Made by a program: the position numbers and the translations under genes | Assembly (NCBI GenBank): GCA_016199245.1 | Contig: JACQHC010000145.1 | Location: 1 to 44,424, forward strand | From: Gemmatimonadota bacterium | GTDB lineage: Bacteria; Gemmatimonadota; Gemmatimonadetes; Gemmatimonadales; GWC2-71-9 | Direction of reading: 5' to 3' | DNA length: 44,424 bases | Shown here: piece after piece, positions 32,881 to 41,674 of the stretch | How the letters are laid out: every line of letters starts with the position of its first letter | How positions within the stretch are numbered: the first letter of the stretch is position 1 | The notes under the pieces: model-generated | Seen by the model: only the letters and a program-made list of their open reading frames with translations | Database searches by the model: none | Told to the model about the DNA's origin: nothing

Positions 32881-34305
32881 CCGGCCGTCGTCACGCTGCG
32901 TCATTCGCCGCCAAACGAAGTAGACGGGCACGCCGAGCGCCACGATCATGAGCCCCGGCCACGTGTACTGCGGTTTCTGGACCAGCAGGTTGAGGCACAC
33001 CAGGCCTGTCAGCAGCACGTAGAGGGCGGGGAACCACGGGTAGCCGAACGCCCTCACCGGCCGTTCGAGTTCCGGCCGCCGCACCCGCAGCGCGAACAAC
33101 CCCGCCACGGTGAGCATGTAGAACAGCACCGCCGCGATGATCACGTAGTCGAGCAACTGGGAGTACGTGCCCGACAGGCACAGCACCGACGTCCAGACCA
33201 GTTGCGCCACGAGCGCCCAGGCCGGCGTCTTGTGGTCCCGGTGGAGCTCCCCTGCTGAGCGGAAGAACAGGTTGTCGCGCGCCATGGCCCAGTACACCCG
33301 GGCGCCGGCCAGAATCAGCCCGTTGTTGCAGCCGAAGGTCGAGATCATGATCGCGGCGGCCATGACGGACAGGCCGGCCGTCCCGAACATCGCCTGGAGC
33401 GCCGCCGTCCCCACGCGGTCCTGCGGCGCGTGGGCGATCCCGTCGGCGGGAAGCACGCTGACGTATGCCAGGTTGGCCAGCACGTAGAGCGACGTCACGA
33501 CCAGCACACCGACCGCCATGGCGAACGGCAGGTCCCGCGTGGGGTTCTTCATCTCCCCGGACGCGAAGCCGACGTTGTTCCACGCGTCCATCGAGAACAG
33601 CGACCCCACCATCGCCGCGCCGATGAGCGGCAACAGGCCCAGGGAGAATCCACCGGCGGGCCACAGGTTCCCGCCGAAGTTGGCCGCGATCGCTTCGGTC
33701 TGCCGGCCGATCGTGAGCCCCAGCACGATGAGCGCGGCGAGCGCCGCCGTCTTGATGACGGTGAGCGACGTCTGGATGATCGCGGCCGTGCGCACACCCT
33801 GCACGTTGATCCACGTGAGGATCACGATGGACGCGATGGCGAACAGGCGCTGCGGCGAAATCCCGACCTGGATCGGGCCGCTCGGCAACGTCATGGTGAA
33901 GCCGAGGAAGACCTCCGGCGAAAGCGCCGGGACGAACACCGCCGTGAACCGCGCGAACGCCACGGCCACGGCGGCGATCGTGCCGGTCTGGATCACCATG
34001 AAGAGCGTCCAGCCGTAGAGATAGCCGAACAACGGCGAGATCCCTTCGCGGAGATAGACGTACTGGCCGCCGGCGCGGGGATACATGCCCGCGAGCTCGC
34101 CGTACGTGATGGCGCCCATGAGCGTGACCAGGCCGGCCGTCGCCCACACCGCGAGCAACAGGCCGGGGGCCTGAACCTGCCGCACGATATCCGCGGACAC
34201 GATGAAGATCCCGGAGCCGATCATGGACCCCACGACGAGTGCCGTGGCGTCGAGGCGGCTGAGTGCCTTGACGAAGTCCGGTTGTGCGCGCGATGGCGTC
34301 ACCAT
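32875..34305 (-). CDS. APC-superfamily amino acid permease
   Basis: 476 residues with about twelve membrane helices. The TM1 signature VVGSMIGSGIFIVSADI and TM2-TM3 GAITYGELAGMYPRAGGQYVYLRE are typical of LAT/APC amino acid transporters, as is FSMDAWNNVGFASGEMKNPTRDLP in the TM6 region. It probably moves amino acids across the inner membrane by proton symport or exchange; the substrate is not deducible. The start at 34305 (MVTPSRAQPDF) is preferred to the longer frame, whose extra N terminus is just translated repeat DNA (copy D). The last residues DDGRR and the stop lie in repeat copy C. Confidence 0.88.
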   Translation of the reverse strand: MVTPSRAQPDFVKALSRLDATALVVGSMIGSGIFIVSADIVRQVQAPGLLLAVWATAGLVTLMGAITYGELAGMYPRAGGQYVYLREGISPLFGYLYGWTLFMVIQTGTIAAVAVAFARFTAVFVPALSPEVFLGFTMTLPSGPIQVGISPQRLFAIASIVILTWINVQGVRTAAIIQTSLTVIKTAALAALIVLGLTIGRQTEAIAANFGGNLWPAGGFSLGLLPLIGAAMVGSLFSMDAWNNVGFASGEMKNPTRDLPFAMAVGVLVVTSLYVLANLAYVSVLPADGIAHAPQDRVGTAALQAMFGTAGLSVMAAAIMISTFGCNNGLILAGARVYWAMARDNLFFRSAGELHRDHKTPAWALVAQLVWTSVLCLSGTYSQLLDYVIIAAVLFYMLTVAGLFALRVRRPELERPVRAFGYPWFPALYVLLTGLVCLNLLVQKPQYTWPGLMIVALGVPVYFVWRRMTQRDDGRR

Positions 34306-34330
34306 GGTTGGGACCGCGCGGATTCGGGCA

Positions 34331-34430
34331 GGCGACGAAGGTCGACGAAGGGCGACGATGGCCGACGACGGCAGCCCCCGTCGGCCGTCATCGCCGGTCG
34401 TCGGCTGACGTCGGCCGACGATAGGCCACC
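34331..34430. repeat. 10-bp-phased inverted repeat element, copy D
   Basis: Left arm: GGCGACGAAG, GTCGACGAAG, GGCGACGATG and GCCGACGACG at 34331, 34341, 34351 and 34361, an exact 10-bp period. Right arm: TCGGC/TCGCC at 34381, 34391, 34401 and 34411. Unlike A-C it lies between two genes on the same strand, 26 bp ahead of the permease start. It also encodes the last ten residues and the stop of the amidohydrolase at 34388. Confidence 0.85.
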
Positions 34431-36127
34431 TTCCCGCCGACAATCGTGTACATCACTTGGGCCGTAGGAATCTCCGCCTCAGGAACGGTCATGATGTCCT
34501 TGGAGAGCACCGCGACATCGGCCAGTTTGCCCGGCGACAGCGAGCCCTTGATGGCCTCCTCGAACGCCGAATACGCGGCCGCGAGCGTGTAACTCCGCAA
34601 GGCCTCTTCCCGCGTCATCCGCTGCTCGGGATAGAAGGCGGTTCCCTCCCTCGTCATGCGCGACACCGACGCGTAGAAGCTCGCGAGGGGGCTAATGTCC
34701 TCGACCGGCACGTCGGTCCCGTTGGTCACGACCGCGCCGGCATCCAGCAGGCTGCGCCACACGTACGCGCCGGATTTCGACCGCTCCTCCCCCAGCCGCT
34801 TCGGTACCCAGGGCCCATCCGACGTCGCGTGCACACCCTGCATGGAGGCGATCACGCCCAGCTCGGCGAAACGCTTGATATCGTCCGGATGCAGGTGTTG
34901 GGCATGCTCGATCCGCCAGCGCACATCGCGTTTGTCCGGGTTGGCCGCGAACACTTTGGCGTAGAGGTCGAGCACCTCGCGGTTCCCGCGGTCGCCGATG
35001 GCATGCGTGTTCACCTGAAACCCGTGCTGAATCGCCAGCTCGGCGGTGCGCGTGATGTCTTCGACCGGCTCCAGCACGAGCCCGGTCGACGCCGGCATGT
35101 CCACGTACGGCTCGAGCAGCCAGGCCCCATGCGAGCCCAGCGCGCCGTCGATCTGCCGCTTGATCGAGCGCACGGTCAGGAAATCGTTCCCCTCCGCCAC
35201 CATCCGGTATCGCGGCAGCTTCTCCGCCATCTCTTCGTTCGACTCGCGCCGTACCATGGCGTACAGCCGGACCGGCAGCACGCCCTCGGCCTCGAGCTTC
35301 TTGTAGAAGTCGATCGTCTCGAACGACGCCCCGGCGTCGTGGAAGCTGGTGACGCCTTTCGCCAGCGCGTCCTCGCCCGCGAGGCGCACCTGCTCGCGCA
35401 GTTGGGCTTCGACGTCCTCGGGCGTCCGCCCCGCTTCCGCCTGGTCCATGGCGCGCCCTACCAACCGCTGCGCCGTCTCGCGCAACAGGCCCGAGGCGTT
35501 TCCGCTCGCGTCGTGCACGATCTCCCCGCCCGGTGGGTTCCGCGTGCCCCGAGAGATTCCGGCTAGCTGCAACGCACGCCCGTTGACGAACGCCGCGTGC
35601 CCGCTCGCGTGGGTCAGGTATACGGGATTGTTCGGCGACACGCGGCTCAGCGACGCGTGCACCGGCACGCCGTCCACGGCGGGCTCCGGCACGCTGGTCC
35701 ACTTCTCCTGATGCCATCCCCGGCCGCGGATCCACTCACCGGGCCTGGCGGATCGCGCCGCCTGCGCCACCATCGCCACGATGTCGTCCCAGCTCGTGGC
35801 CGTGGTGAGATCGAGGATCATCTTGGCGCCGCCGAGCCCCATGAAGTGCCCGTGGCCCTCGATGAAGCCCGGCACGGCGAGCTGGCCCGCGAGGTCAATG
35901 ACCTCCGTGTTCGGACCGACGTAGCGGCCGATCCGCCGGTTGCTCCCCACCGCGGTGATGGTGTAGCCCGTGATCGCGATGGCCTGTGCTTCGGGTCGGG
36001 CCGAGTCCATCGTGACGATCTTGCCGTTGCGCAGGACGAGGTCGGCTGGTTCCGGGCGGGCGCAGGCCGCCAACAGGACCGCTGTGGCGGCGAGCCGCAT
36101 CAGCCGCCGTTTCGATGACGGGAACAT
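34388..36127 (-). CDS. YtcJ-like amidohydrolase lipoprotein
   Basis: ATG 36127 has GGAG 8 nt upstream and gives a lipobox VLLAAC (Cys22). Family signatures: GHGHFMGLGG (first metal pair), DGALGSHGAWL, THAIGDRGN and EHAQHLHPDD with metal-binding histidines, TNGTDVPVED with the catalytic aspartate, and the C-terminal KGSLSPGKLADVAVLSKD. Length 579 fits the YtcJ/NfdA group, which hydrolyses N-substituted formamides or related amides. The lipid anchor places it in the envelope. The C-terminal RRPTSADDRR is read from repeat copy D rather than family sequence, so the natural end was probably extended or replaced. Confidence 0.88.
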   Translation of the reverse strand: MFPSSKRRLMRLAATAVLLAACARPEPADLVLRNGKIVTMDSARPEAQAIAITGYTITAVGSNRRIGRYVGPNTEVIDLAGQLAVPGFIEGHGHFMGLGGAKMILDLTTATSWDDIVAMVAQAARSARPGEWIRGRGWHQEKWTSVPEPAVDGVPVHASLSRVSPNNPVYLTHASGHAAFVNGRALQLAGISRGTRNPPGGEIVHDASGNASGLLRETAQRLVGRAMDQAEAGRTPEDVEAQLREQVRLAGEDALAKGVTSFHDAGASFETIDFYKKLEAEGVLPVRLYAMVRRESNEEMAEKLPRYRMVAEGNDFLTVRSIKRQIDGALGSHGAWLLEPYVDMPASTGLVLEPVEDITRTAELAIQHGFQVNTHAIGDRGNREVLDLYAKVFAANPDKRDVRWRIEHAQHLHPDDIKRFAELGVIASMQGVHATSDGPWVPKRLGEERSKSGAYVWRSLLDAGAVVTNGTDVPVEDISPLASFYASVSRMTREGTAFYPEQRMTREEALRSYTLAAAYSAFEEAIKGSLSPGKLADVAVLSKDIMTVPEAEIPTAQVMYTIVGGKVAYRRPTSADDRR

Positions 36128-36284
36128 GCCTCTTACTCCAGCTTGAGTCTTGAGTGCCAGTGTGCTGAGGTCAGGGTGCCAAAGGTGGCGGCGGCGCTTA
36201 CAAAGGGGCAAGGGCCGCGGCGGGGACGGGGGACCCGAGTGTGGAACTCAGATCCCCTAGGGTTCGCAGCCCCCGACACCGGGG

Positions 36285-37223
36285 TCACCCATCGGATGTG
36301 ATCTGCCGGATCAACTCCTTCAGGACTGCGTCCGCCCGGTCAGTCGCCACCTGGCAGGTCCCGGCGGCCGCATGGCCACCCCCGCCGTAGCGCAACGCCA
36401 GCTCACCGATATTCGTTCTCGACGTCCGGTTGAAGATCGACTTCCCCATGGCGAGGACGGTGTTCTGCTGCTTGAGGCCCCACATGACGTGCAGGGAGAT
36501 GCTGCACGCCGGGAATAGCGCGTACACCACGAAGCGGTTCCCGACGTAGATCGTCTCCTCCCGGCGGAGGTCGATCACGACGAGGTGCTGGTGGACGGTG
36601 GCACACCGCTCGAGCTGTTGCCGGAACAGGTCACGATGCTCGCGGTACAGGGCGACCCGCTCCGCCACGTCCGGTAACTCCAGGATCCCGTCGATGGTAT
36701 AGTCCCTGCAATTGTCGATCAAATCCATCATCAACTGGTAGTTGGACACGCGGAAGTTCTTGAATCGCCCGAGGCCGGTCCGTGGGTCCATCACGTATCC
36801 CAGCAGGACCCAGCCCTTGGGATCGAGCACCTCGTCCTTCGTGAAGTCGGCTGAGTCTCCCTTGTCCACGGCCGCTAACATCTCTTCCGACACGGCTGGG
36901 AACGCTGGCCTGCCACCCAGGTGCTTGTAGACCACTCGCGCCGCGGACGGAGCGCCGGGATCGAGAACCAGGTTGGCGGGGGCCTTGCCGCCCGTCCGCA
37001 CTGTTTCACTCGCGTGGTGGTCGAACGCCAGATGGGCTCGCGGTTGGTACGGCAAGTTGGCCGTGATGTCTCGCTCGCCGATCTCGACCTTGCCGTCCTG
37101 CACGTCCTTGGGATGGGCAAACACGATGTCGTCGATCATGTCACGCGCCTTGAGCAACACCGCGCAGATCAGACCGTCGAAGTCGCTGCGTGTTACCAGT
37201 CGGTAGCGTTGCTGGTCAGCCAT
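36285..37223 (-). CDS. DHH-family phosphoesterase
   Basis: 312 residues from ATG 37223 (AGGAG 9 nt upstream). DHH domain: TRSDFDGLICAVLL (residues 11-24) and FDHHASETV (Asp68-His69-His70), metal ligands of the RecJ/NrnA/PPX1 superfamily. DHHA1 domain: RYGGGGHAAAGTCQV near the C terminus, which binds the substrate phosphate. Relatives include nanoRNases, c-di-AMP phosphodiesterases and exopolyphosphatases; an exact choice is not possible from motifs alone. A short CCCCG-ACAC-CGGGG hairpin (36271-36284) follows the stop without a T-run. The 157-bp gap to the next gene holds nothing else I can support. Confidence 0.85.
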   Translation of the reverse strand: MADQQRYRLVTRSDFDGLICAVLLKARDMIDDIVFAHPKDVQDGKVEIGERDITANLPYQPRAHLAFDHHASETVRTGGKAPANLVLDPGAPSAARVVYKHLGGRPAFPAVSEEMLAAVDKGDSADFTKDEVLDPKGWVLLGYVMDPRTGLGRFKNFRVSNYQLMMDLIDNCRDYTIDGILELPDVAERVALYREHRDLFRQQLERCATVHQHLVVIDLRREETIYVGNRFVVYALFPACSISLHVMWGLKQQNTVLAMGKSIFNRTSRTNIGELALRYGGGGHAAAGTCQVATDRADAVLKELIRQITSDG

Positions 37224-37361
37224 GGATCGCGTCTCCTTGTGTGCGCCGTCAGGTTTCACGCGCCGCCGGGCCGGCGAATCTAGCCCCTGCGCACCACGCC
37301 TCGCCATGTCGTCGCGGGCCAGCGACCGCCGGGACGGCCCTCATCGCAAGCCTGGGTGTGG

Positions 37362-39620
37362 CTACATGCGGAAGGCGTACTGCAGCTTGACCAGCAGCTG
37401 GTTCGAGTCGAAGGCAAGCCGGTCGCCCAGGTCGGCGGCGTTGTGGTTGTACACCACGAACAGATCGCCCAGCGGATGAAACGTCCAGCGCAACCGCGTA
37501 TTCGCGCCGAGTAGCCGGGTATCGTTGTCGTACTGCACGAAGCTGTTCAGCTGGAGGTCGGGCGAGAAGTACACGCTCACGCGCCCACGCACGATATCCT
37601 GCGTGAACACGCCGGTGGAGACCTCCCCGTCGTTTCGCTCGCCCTGGATCTCGAATGTCGCGGAGGCGGACGGCTTGAATTGCAGCGAGCCGGAGAGCTG
37701 GTGCAACGTCCCGTCGTAGAACGGGCCGAACCACCAGGTGACACGGCCGCTCACCTGTCGCTTTGCGGCGATGTCGCCTTCCAGGCGATAGCGCACCCAG
37801 TGATACGACCCCGGCGGCAGCAGCACGCCGTCGGCGATCTCGAACGGCGCCACCAGGCGCTCGCCCTCCGGCACGATGTTGAACTCGAACCGCTCCCCGC
37901 TCTCGAACCGCCAGTTGATCGGGGCCGAGAACAGCCTGTAGCTCTCCCACCGGCCGTCGAGATCGAGCACCAGGAACGGCTGCAGCTCGTGGAACAGCTG
38001 GCGGATCACCCGCCCCCCGGGCCTCAGTGAGTAGTTCAGGCCGAGGCTCCAGATCTGCACTCCGCGTCGGGAGACGAACGAGAGCGACGGGTCGAACCCG
38101 TCGCCCACACGTTTGTAGGTGAGCGCGATGTCCCACGTGTCGTTGGGATAGTCGATCTTCCAGCCCACGGCGGTCTTGTCGCCGGTGAGATCACTCCGGT
38201 TCGTCGCGAGCCCCCAGACGCCGACCAGGAAGTTCTTGTCGCCCCACAGCCGAGAGGTCTGGTAGGTCCAGTCCGTGCCCACCATCCAGCTGTCCGGCCG
38301 CCCCTCGGGGTCGCCGACCGTCGCGAGGATGCCGACCGACGACTCGCGCAGCACGTTCTGCTTGATCCGGAAGGCGCCCATCGTGGCCGCGGGAACCAGG
38401 CCTGAGTCTTCTCGCGAGCGCACGGCGAGCGCGCCGAAGTTGGTGTTGCCCGCGCGGCCGGAAAGCTTACCGCCCACGTCGAGCGGGACCTCGGTCCCCT
38501 GATACAGCCCGATCCGGCGACTGAAGAACGGCACGATGTCCGTGCGGAATCCGCCCGACAGGCCGATCCCGAACGCGAAGATGTCCGAGTTCTCCAGGAA
38601 GAAGGTCCGTTTCTCCGGGAAGAACAACGAGAACCGGGTGAGGTTGGTCCGTCTGGCGTCCACCTCGGTCTCGGCAAAGTCCGTGTTCACCGTGGCGGAC
38701 AGCAGCGCGTTGGGCCCCAGTCGCTGGGTCACGTCCAGGCTGGGCTCGAGCCGGCCGGAGCGCGTGTCGGCGGGTGTGAGCTTCTCGACGCCGCTGACGA
38801 TGGTCGGACGAACCGTGAGTCCCAGGCCCAGGCTGAAGTCGGGCAGGCCGGTGAGACGTCCCGCCCGCGCCGGGGAGGAGATCTTGGCGTCGCGCCGGGG
38901 GCTCGCCCAGCGGCTGGTTTCCAGCAGCCGCTGAAGCCGCCGCTGCACGTTGAAACCCCACTGCGCGAGCCCCGCGCTGAATGCCAGGCTCTGGAGGGGA
39001 ATCCGGATCTCGACCGACCAGCCGGCGGGGGTCCGCGCGGTCGCCGCCTCCCAGGCGGTGTCCCACTCCCGTGCTTCCCCTTCCCCCTGGTTCGCCACCA
39101 GCGCGTCGTAGCGGGCGCCGGTTGCGTTGACGGCGAAGATGTACCCCGACCGCCCGTCGAGAAACGTGTCAAAGATCAGCTTGATGTGGTCCTCAGAGCC
39201 CAGATCGGCGTCCCGGGCCTTGGAGTAGCTCACGATGCCGGTGACGTCCGGGTCGAAGCACTCGATCCCGACCACGACGACCCCCGCGCCAGCCAGCACC
39301 CGCACGGTCGTCCTGCCCACGGGCGCCTTTCCCTCTAGCGGTTCAATGGTGACGAGGTCCTGGATCATCTCGGCGCCGGCCCAGGCTGGTTCGTCCAAGA
39401 CGCCGTCAAGCCTCAGGTCGCCGTTCAGCGCGCCCGCCTGGAGCGTGGGCAGAAGAGCCTGTTGCGCCTGCGCGGGCGCCACGGCGCCGAGCATCAACAT
39501 GGTCATCAACAGACGCCATGGCGCCGGGCGCCCCGGCAAGCGCGTTCTGGTTGTCACCACGTAGGGCCTCACTGGTGGCTCGAAACGGGTACGCGCGCAG
39601 TACCCGGCACGTTGCAACAT
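37362..39620 (-). CDS. DUF5916-type outer-membrane protein with family-9 carbohydrate-binding-like domain, copy 1
   Basis: The N-terminal domain after a signal sequence (LLMTMLMLGAVAPAQA) resembles CBM9: LDGVLDEPAWAGAEMIQDLV, then SEDHIKLIFDTFLDGRSGYIFAVN and GWSVEIRIPLQSLAF. The long C-terminal region carries the DUF5916 hallmark NTDFAETEVDARRTNLTRFS followed by FFPEKRTFFLENSDIF, then many amphipathic strands ending in LLVKLQYAFRM with a barrel-type final aromatic. Probably an outer-membrane barrel binding or importing a polymer; activity unknown. ATG 39620 lies 2 nt after the upstream stop; GTG starts at about 39572-39555 would give a more normal signal peptide. Co-transcribed with its paralogue. 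Confidence 0.82.
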   Translation of the reverse strand: MLQRAGYCARTRFEPPVRPYVVTTRTRLPGRPAPWRLLMTMLMLGAVAPAQAQQALLPTLQAGALNGDLRLDGVLDEPAWAGAEMIQDLVTIEPLEGKAPVGRTTVRVLAGAGVVVVGIECFDPDVTGIVSYSKARDADLGSEDHIKLIFDTFLDGRSGYIFAVNATGARYDALVANQGEGEAREWDTAWEAATARTPAGWSVEIRIPLQSLAFSAGLAQWGFNVQRRLQRLLETSRWASPRRDAKISSPARAGRLTGLPDFSLGLGLTVRPTIVSGVEKLTPADTRSGRLEPSLDVTQRLGPNALLSATVNTDFAETEVDARRTNLTRFSLFFPEKRTFFLENSDIFAFGIGLSGGFRTDIVPFFSRRIGLYQGTEVPLDVGGKLSGRAGNTNFGALAVRSREDSGLVPAATMGAFRIKQNVLRESSVGILATVGDPEGRPDSWMVGTDWTYQTSRLWGDKNFLVGVWGLATNRSDLTGDKTAVGWKIDYPNDTWDIALTYKRVGDGFDPSLSFVSRRGVQIWSLGLNYSLRPGGRVIRQLFHELQPFLVLDLDGRWESYRLFSAPINWRFESGERFEFNIVPEGERLVAPFEIADGVLLPPGSYHWVRYRLEGDIAAKRQVSGRVTWWFGPFYDGTLHQLSGSLQFKPSASATFEIQGERNDGEVSTGVFTQDIVRGRVSVYFSPDLQLNSFVQYDNDTRLLGANTRLRWTFHPLGDLFVVYNHNAADLGDRLAFDSNQLLVKLQYAFRM

Positions 39621-39622
39621 CG

Positions 39623-41626
39623 TCAGAATACCGCGGTCGCCTTCACGAACAGCGCGTTCTCGTCGGCAGCCTGACTGCCCAGCCTCAGCGGACCGCGCTG
39701 GAAGGCCAGTTGCACGGTACCGAACGGCGGCAGGTAACGCCACACGAACACCGCCTGCATGTTTTCACGGTCACTCCCGCTGTTGGTCTGATACAGCAAC
39801 CGCAGAAACAGATTGGGAGTGAAGAACTGGTTGGCGCGCACCACGTGAATCCAGGTGCTCTCTCCGTCGGGGTCTGGTTCGAGCGTGAGACGCTCGAGCT
39901 CGTACTCCACCGAAAGCTGCGCCGTCGGCTTGTACGCGGCGCTCGCGGTCCAAAGCCTGAGGGCCGAATCGAAGTTGCGCCCAAAGCGGTATCCCACCTC
40001 GATCGACTCGTACTCGCGGGTGTTGTACCCGATGACGACGTCGGTCGCCCGGTTGCGGAAGTCCTGTTCGAAGCGCTGGAAGTCCTCGACGTGGCCCAGC
40101 TCGACGGTCAACCGGTTGCGCAGCTCGAGGTCCAGTCCCTGCACGATCTCCCAGCTCCGCAACAGGCCGGCCTGGCTCCAGAAGATGTTGTAGTTGGAGC
40201 TGTACTCGACCTGCTCCACGATCCCGGTCCGGAAGGAGAACAGTTTTTCGATCGCCGAATCGAACTCCCGGCGGTCGTCGTCGCGGATGAAGCCCACGGC
40301 GTCCGCATTGTCGGCCACGTTCTGGCCCAGATGGCTGTAGCGCACGTGGAAGTGCCCTGTCGGCGCGTCGTAAGACGGGCGCAGAAACAACGCACCGCGA
40401 CCGGCGGTGAACGGACCGTACGTCTCGACCAACTGCCCCGTGAATCCCAGCGTCTTGGTGAAGAACAGCGTGGCATCGGCGCTTGCCGCCCCTTGATGCG
40501 CGTCGTTGCGCAAGCGGTCCGCGACCATCAGCGCGGCGTTCGAGCGTCCCCCCACGGTGCGCTGCACGCGAGCGACCGTGTAGTTGGTCGCCGCCGCATT
40601 GGCCGCGGGGTTCTCGTTCGCCCAGATGAAGGCCCCGGTCCAGGCTCCCTGCTTCCCGTTGAGCTTGGCGCCGCCGCGGATATCGGCGATGCGGCGGGAG
40701 TAGAACGTGCGGATCCGCTGGCGGAACAGCTCACTTCCCTCGAGGAAGAACGGGCGCTTTTCGGGAATCGAGAGCTCGTAGCGCGTGAGGTTGATCTGTT
40801 CCCGGTCCGCCTCGATGGTCGCGAAGTCCGGGTTAACCGTCCCCTGGAGCAGCACGTCCGGCCGAACCGCGTACCGCAGGTCCACGCCGCCGTCCCATGC
40901 CGTCGCGGTGTCCTCCTGAAGCCGGGTGAGGCCGTACGCAATGACCTGATGCCGCCGGCTGGGCGCGGGGATCTCGAGGCCGTGGAGCACTCCGGCCTGT
41001 GAGACACGGTACTGGTTGTCGAGCGGACCTGCCCAGAAGCTGCGCTCCAGCGTGCGGCGCCGGCTGCGGCCGAAGTTGATGCCCCACGCTACCCCGGAGC
41101 CGCGGCGGAACGACAGCGACGCGAAGGGAATCGCCAGCTCGGCGGACCATCCGTAGTCGGTGCGCCGGGCCGCCGAGCGCCAGGCGCCGTCCCAGCTGCC
41201 GTCCACGGTGCGCCCGTCATCGGCGATGCGCCCGTCCGCCTGGGTGCCAAGCAGGTTCGTCACGAAGTAGTACGCCGACTGCCGGTCGCCGTGGGTGTCG
41301 AGCACGACCACCACGGCGTCGTCTTCCAGCAGCTCCGCGTCGCGGCGCGTGAGCTGGGCTGTCGGTTCGTGCTCGTCGGAGACGCGGAACGCGACGTAGA
41401 GTGCTTTGTCGTCATACGCCAAGAGTGCTTCGGTCGGTTGGCTGGCCGGCTCGCCGCGCCGCGGTAGATACTGAAGGAAACCGCTCACGACCGACGCCCC
41501 TGGCCACTCCGCTTGGTCCACCACACCGTCGATTACCGGCGCGCTGGCGAGTTTCCTCACGTCGATCACCAACGAGGGATCGCCCCGGCCCTGGATCAGC
41601 AAGGCAAGTGCAACGACGTTCAGCAC
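39623..41626 (-). CDS. DUF5916-type protein with family-9 carbohydrate-binding-like domain, copy 2
   Basis: Same architecture as the gene just downstream: CBM9-like segment (PVIDGVVDQAEWPGASVVSG, then ALYVAFRVSDEH, YGWSAELAIPFASLSF) followed by the DUF5916 hallmark NPDFATIEADREQINLTRYE and SIPEKRPFFLEGSELF, then a strand-rich C terminus ending LFVKATAVF. 667 residues. The start is GTG at 41626 with AAGGAG 10 nt upstream. The leader MLNVVALALLIQG is short for a signal peptide, so the true start could differ. The two paralogues are only about one-third alike by eye, so the duplication is old. They may form a pair with different ligands. Confidence 0.82.
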   Translation of the reverse strand: MLNVVALALLIQGRGDPSLVIDVRKLASAPVIDGVVDQAEWPGASVVSGFLQYLPRRGEPASQPTEALLAYDDKALYVAFRVSDEHEPTAQLTRRDAELLEDDAVVVVLDTHGDRQSAYYFVTNLLGTQADGRIADDGRTVDGSWDGAWRSAARRTDYGWSAELAIPFASLSFRRGSGVAWGINFGRSRRRTLERSFWAGPLDNQYRVSQAGVLHGLEIPAPSRRHQVIAYGLTRLQEDTATAWDGGVDLRYAVRPDVLLQGTVNPDFATIEADREQINLTRYELSIPEKRPFFLEGSELFRQRIRTFYSRRIADIRGGAKLNGKQGAWTGAFIWANENPAANAAATNYTVARVQRTVGGRSNAALMVADRLRNDAHQGAASADATLFFTKTLGFTGQLVETYGPFTAGRGALFLRPSYDAPTGHFHVRYSHLGQNVADNADAVGFIRDDDRREFDSAIEKLFSFRTGIVEQVEYSSNYNIFWSQAGLLRSWEIVQGLDLELRNRLTVELGHVEDFQRFEQDFRNRATDVVIGYNTREYESIEVGYRFGRNFDSALRLWTASAAYKPTAQLSVEYELERLTLEPDPDGESTWIHVVRANQFFTPNLFLRLLYQTNSGSDRENMQAVFVWRYLPPFGTVQLAFQRGPLRLGSQAADENALFVKATAVF

Positions 41627-41674
41627 GTTGCCACGGCTCCTTGTCCCTGGATTCGACGCCCGGCTTGGGCTCCT

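Noticed and set aside
34306-34443. N-terminal extension of the permease to 34443
   Set aside because: The extra 46 residues are translated repeat DNA; the family start with MVTPSRAQPDF fits TM1 spacing.
36271-36284. CCCCG/CGGGG hairpin after the DHH gene as a terminator
   Set aside because: Only five base pairs and no T-run; too weak to list as a terminator.
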